From Sphagnum compactum (lineage: Eukaryota; Bryophyta; Sphagnopsida; Sphagnales), in the NCBI GenBank assembly GCA_965153455.1, contig OZ234501.1:2356001-2420000 (forward strand): DNA of 64,000 nt, given 5' to 3'. Shown one piece after another: positions 61,929 through 64,000 of the stretch. Each line of letters starts with the position of its first letter. Within the stretch, counting starts at the first letter, position 1. Both the position numbers and the translations under genes were made by a program. A model generated the notes under the pieces. It had not been told where the DNA came from. It saw only the letters and a program-made list of their open reading frames with translations, and did not search any database.

Positions 61929-63185
61929 ATTAGAACCGATTTTTTTGGTGATAGTGTTTAGACTGTTTAAATTGGAACGGATTTTTTTGGAGTTGAGAGT
62001 GTGGACACAGTTCAGGTAGATGTACAACATCTTATCTATTGGCAAGGCCAGCGTGTTTGTGATGCCTTGTTGTAAAAGATTCAAGTCTTTTTTTCTACTA
62101 CACTAGCCTACACGTAGCCTAGTGTGTATAGAAAGAAGAAAGAAGAAAAAGAATCATGACAGTTTAAGAGAGTGCAGAAAAGGTGTACTAGAGCTTTGAG
62201 TCTTGTACCATTTTTAGGCATGATCTAATTTTGCTTTTGGTGAAGGTGGTGAGTAGCCTAGTGGGTGGGTGGTTTCTGATGTCAGAGAAATTTGAGCATT
62301 TGAAAGAAGTAAAGATCACAGCAGCAGCAGCAGCAGCGGCTACAAGAAGAAGCTTTCTCTAGAGTGCAGGTGATCCACTAGAACAGGTGCGTAGAGTTAG
62401 ACTAGAGTTGGAGGCCAGCCGCGGGAGGGACTTGAAGATCAATGTGCAGCAGTTGCAACAACAGTTTTGAGATCTCTGCAGGCAGCTAGCTAGCCAGCCA
62501 GCCAGTCAGTCAGCCACCATCGGGTTGCAGTGGCACATTAGCGGAGTACTAGTGTGAGTTGCTAGGAGTGTTGGAGTGGAGATCAGACGCGAGTGGAGAT
62601 CAGACGCGATCAGACGGGAAACATGTCGGGAACTACAACAGTGAAGTATGTCGCGGCACTACGTCTACTCTATGCAGCTCTTCTTTTTGTACTTAATTTG
62701 CAGCCCACTAGCTATCTAGGTGCTTTGCAGATTGCCCGGTTGATTCGCGCTATCAGCTCCTCTTCAGAAATCTCATCAGTACTCAAACTGGGCTTAGATC
62801 AAAGTTTCAGATACACACATGTAACTAATCTGCCGCTTACATAGTTCTCAGGCTCATGCAGCCATCACTTAGACAACAACAGTGTGAAGATCTTCAAGTA
62901 TCATCAGATTTGGATCTGCAAAAACTGGCCCAGCTGCAGCTTCGGGAGTTAAAATATAAATCTGTTGGATTCCTTCTGAAATCTCCATTATAAGAAATTG
63001 TTGGAATTTTGGAGTCTCTAGAAGTTTAACAAGAATATTGTGATCCGTAGTAACGACGTAGGTAGGTAGGTAGGGATCAGGTAGCTTAGTAACAATTGTT
63101 ATAATATTAGTATAGCAGAAATACAAGGTCATTGACACCATGAACGGGATGGATTCTTCTTCTTCTTCTTCATCTTCTTCATCTC
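61929..63185 (+). other. Upstream region of the secreted-protein gene, with a small open frame
   Basis: Contains GCA, AGCC and GTAGGTAGG short repeats. At 62,623-62,841 a frame beginning MSGTTTVKYVAALRLLYAAL has a signal-peptide-like start but no recognisable domain; it may be an upstream ORF. A plausible splice acceptor (ACCCAG, about 63,209) precedes the likely start codon of the next gene, so part of this region is probably leader. Confidence 0.3.
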
Positions 63186-63233
63186 ATGTGTTGGTTGCAC
63201 TTACCCAGGAGGACACCGCGATATTCTCTTTTC

Positions 63234-63638
63234 ATGGAGCGCGATGTGTTAGCCATGGCGATTCTTCTGCTCACGATCATATTCTTCACATCATCATCAT
63301 CGTCCGGCGGGCAATACCACTCGACGATGATTAAGGTGGCACAAGCACAACCGTATCAACCTTTCTATCATCCCACTTCTCGACCCAATGTGACGGTGCT
63401 GGACTGCGAGGTTTGCGGCAAAAAAGCTCCCAGCTTCAAATGCGGTCCGCCCATCCAACTGCTCGCGTACGCCCAGTGGCCCGTCTTCGTGCGTTGTTTC
63501 CAGACCGGCGGCCAAAGCGTCGATGGAAACTCCAACTGGGAATACGTATGTTTGAACAGCGGCAATTGTGGGTTCATCCCCGAAGCTTACCTCGACTGCC
63601 AAGGCCTTACAGCCTGCGAGGCCCCACCCTGTTGCTGA
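63234..63638 (+). CDS. Small secreted cysteine-rich protein with an SH3-like domain
   Basis: From ATG 63234 it encodes 134 residues (127 from ATG 63255; an in-frame ATG also exists at 63186). MERDVLAMAILLLTIIFFTS is a clear signal peptide, so the protein is probably secreted. The mature part has ten or so cysteines, starting CEVCGKK and ending CEAPPCC, consistent with disulphide bonding outside the cell. The middle, VFVRCFQTGGQSVDGNSNWE followed by YVCLNSGNCGFIPEAYLDC, has the rhythm of bacterial SH3-like domains in secreted enzymes (Cys-Gln-Thr, Gly-Asn-Ser, Trp, then Gly-Tyr/Phe-Val/Ile). That likeness is from memory and is an inference. GC content is clearly higher than in the surrounding DNA. 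Function unknown; a cell-wall or defence role is only a possibility. Confidence 0.65.
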   Translation: MERDVLAMAILLLTIIFFTSSSSSGGQYHSTMIKVAQAQPYQPFYHPTSRPNVTVLDCEVCGKKAPSFKCGPPIQLLAYAQWPVFVRCFQTGGQSVDGNSNWEYVCLNSGNCGFIPEAYLDCQGLTACEAPPCC

Positions 63639-63699
63639 TGATTCTTCTTCAATCCACTACCATAGTTGTCACCTCAGCTAGATTCCTTCCTGTTTTTTT

Positions 63700-63955
63700 C
63701 TCTTCTTCTTTCTTCTTGCCAATAATATATGTCCCCTCACATCTGACCTGATCTCTAACAGAACATTCAAATGCTCTGGATCTTCTTCTTCTTCTTCTTC
63801 TTCTTCTTCTTGCCAATAATATATCTCCCTCCACATCTCGCCTGATCTCTACCAGAACATTCAAATGTTCTGGATCTTCTTCTTCTTCTTCTTCTTGCCA
63901 ATAAATATATGTCACTTCAAATCTCGCCTGATCTCTGCATGTTCTGGATCTTTCA
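63700..63955. repeat. Tandem repeat, three copies with TTC runs
   Basis: Each copy holds TTCTTGCCAATAA, TATATGTC or TATATCTCC, GCCTGATCTCT, a CATTCAAATG(T/C)TCTGGATC block (shortened in the last copy) and a (TTC)n run. Copies begin at about 63,712, 63,809 and 63,893. It lies in the 3' flank of the secreted-protein gene. Confidence 0.8.
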
Positions 63956-64000
63956 TTACTGTGGTCAACTTAACTTGGGTTTTTGCAGAATTGACAATAT

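Overview
This window is nuclear DNA from a land plant. It carries intron-rich genes with plant-type products: a phototropin, an ADP/ATP carrier with a long N-terminal presequence, a plant-type adenylate kinase, a ubiquitin-RUB fusion, pirin and LTV1. A telo-box lies in one promoter. These sit in AT-rich DNA full of decayed plant transposons (PIF/Harbinger, Helitron, Ty3 chromovirus, CACTA-like MITEs). The low gene density would suit a fern or another seed-free plant, but nothing here fixes the lineage.

Layout. 1-33: last codons of a second ADP/ATP carrier (+). 1.0-6.0 kb: PIF/Harbinger relic and dispersed repeats. 7.6-11.1 kb: phototropin gene (+). Its LOV1 half is fully open across six exons, but its LOV2 exons carry stops, frameshifts and a deletion, and no kinase domain is recognisable. 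13.4-15.3 kb: ADP/ATP carrier (-), with a long foldback hairpin upstream at 16.4-16.7 kb. 18.4-19.3 kb: two minisatellites. 20.5-21.7 kb: Helitron Rep remnant (-). 22.3-23.4 kb: tandem repeats. 23.4-29.2 kb: 5'-truncated Ty3 chromovirus with three nonsense codons and a damaged reverse-transcriptase active site. 30.3-31.3 kb: a MITE and a GC-rich minisatellite. 32.3-34.2 kb: adenylate kinase (+). 34.2-41.7 kb: no recognisable gene, with a CACTA-like MITE. 41.8-44.8 kb: pirin (-, seven exons). 46.2-48.6 kb: Helitron helicase/endonuclease relic (+). 50.8-52.1 kb: ubiquitin-RUB fusion (-), divergent from LTV1 (+, 53.1-55.8 kb). 55.8-62 kb: repeats, including a CACTA-ended foldback. 63.2-63.6 kb: small secreted cysteine-rich protein (+) followed by a tandem repeat.

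The genes are mostly unrelated housekeeping loci: energy metabolism (ADP/ATP exchange, adenylate kinase), 40S ribosome assembly (LTV1), ubiquitin/RUB supply and light sensing. I found no clear new multi-gene system. The most unusual items are the half-decayed phototropin that keeps an intact LOV1 module, the long inverted repeat near the carrier gene, the secreted SH3-like cysteine-rich protein, and several unnamed interspersed repeat families. Gene models were spliced by eye from GT/AG sites and protein-family knowledge; no alignment or transcript data were available.
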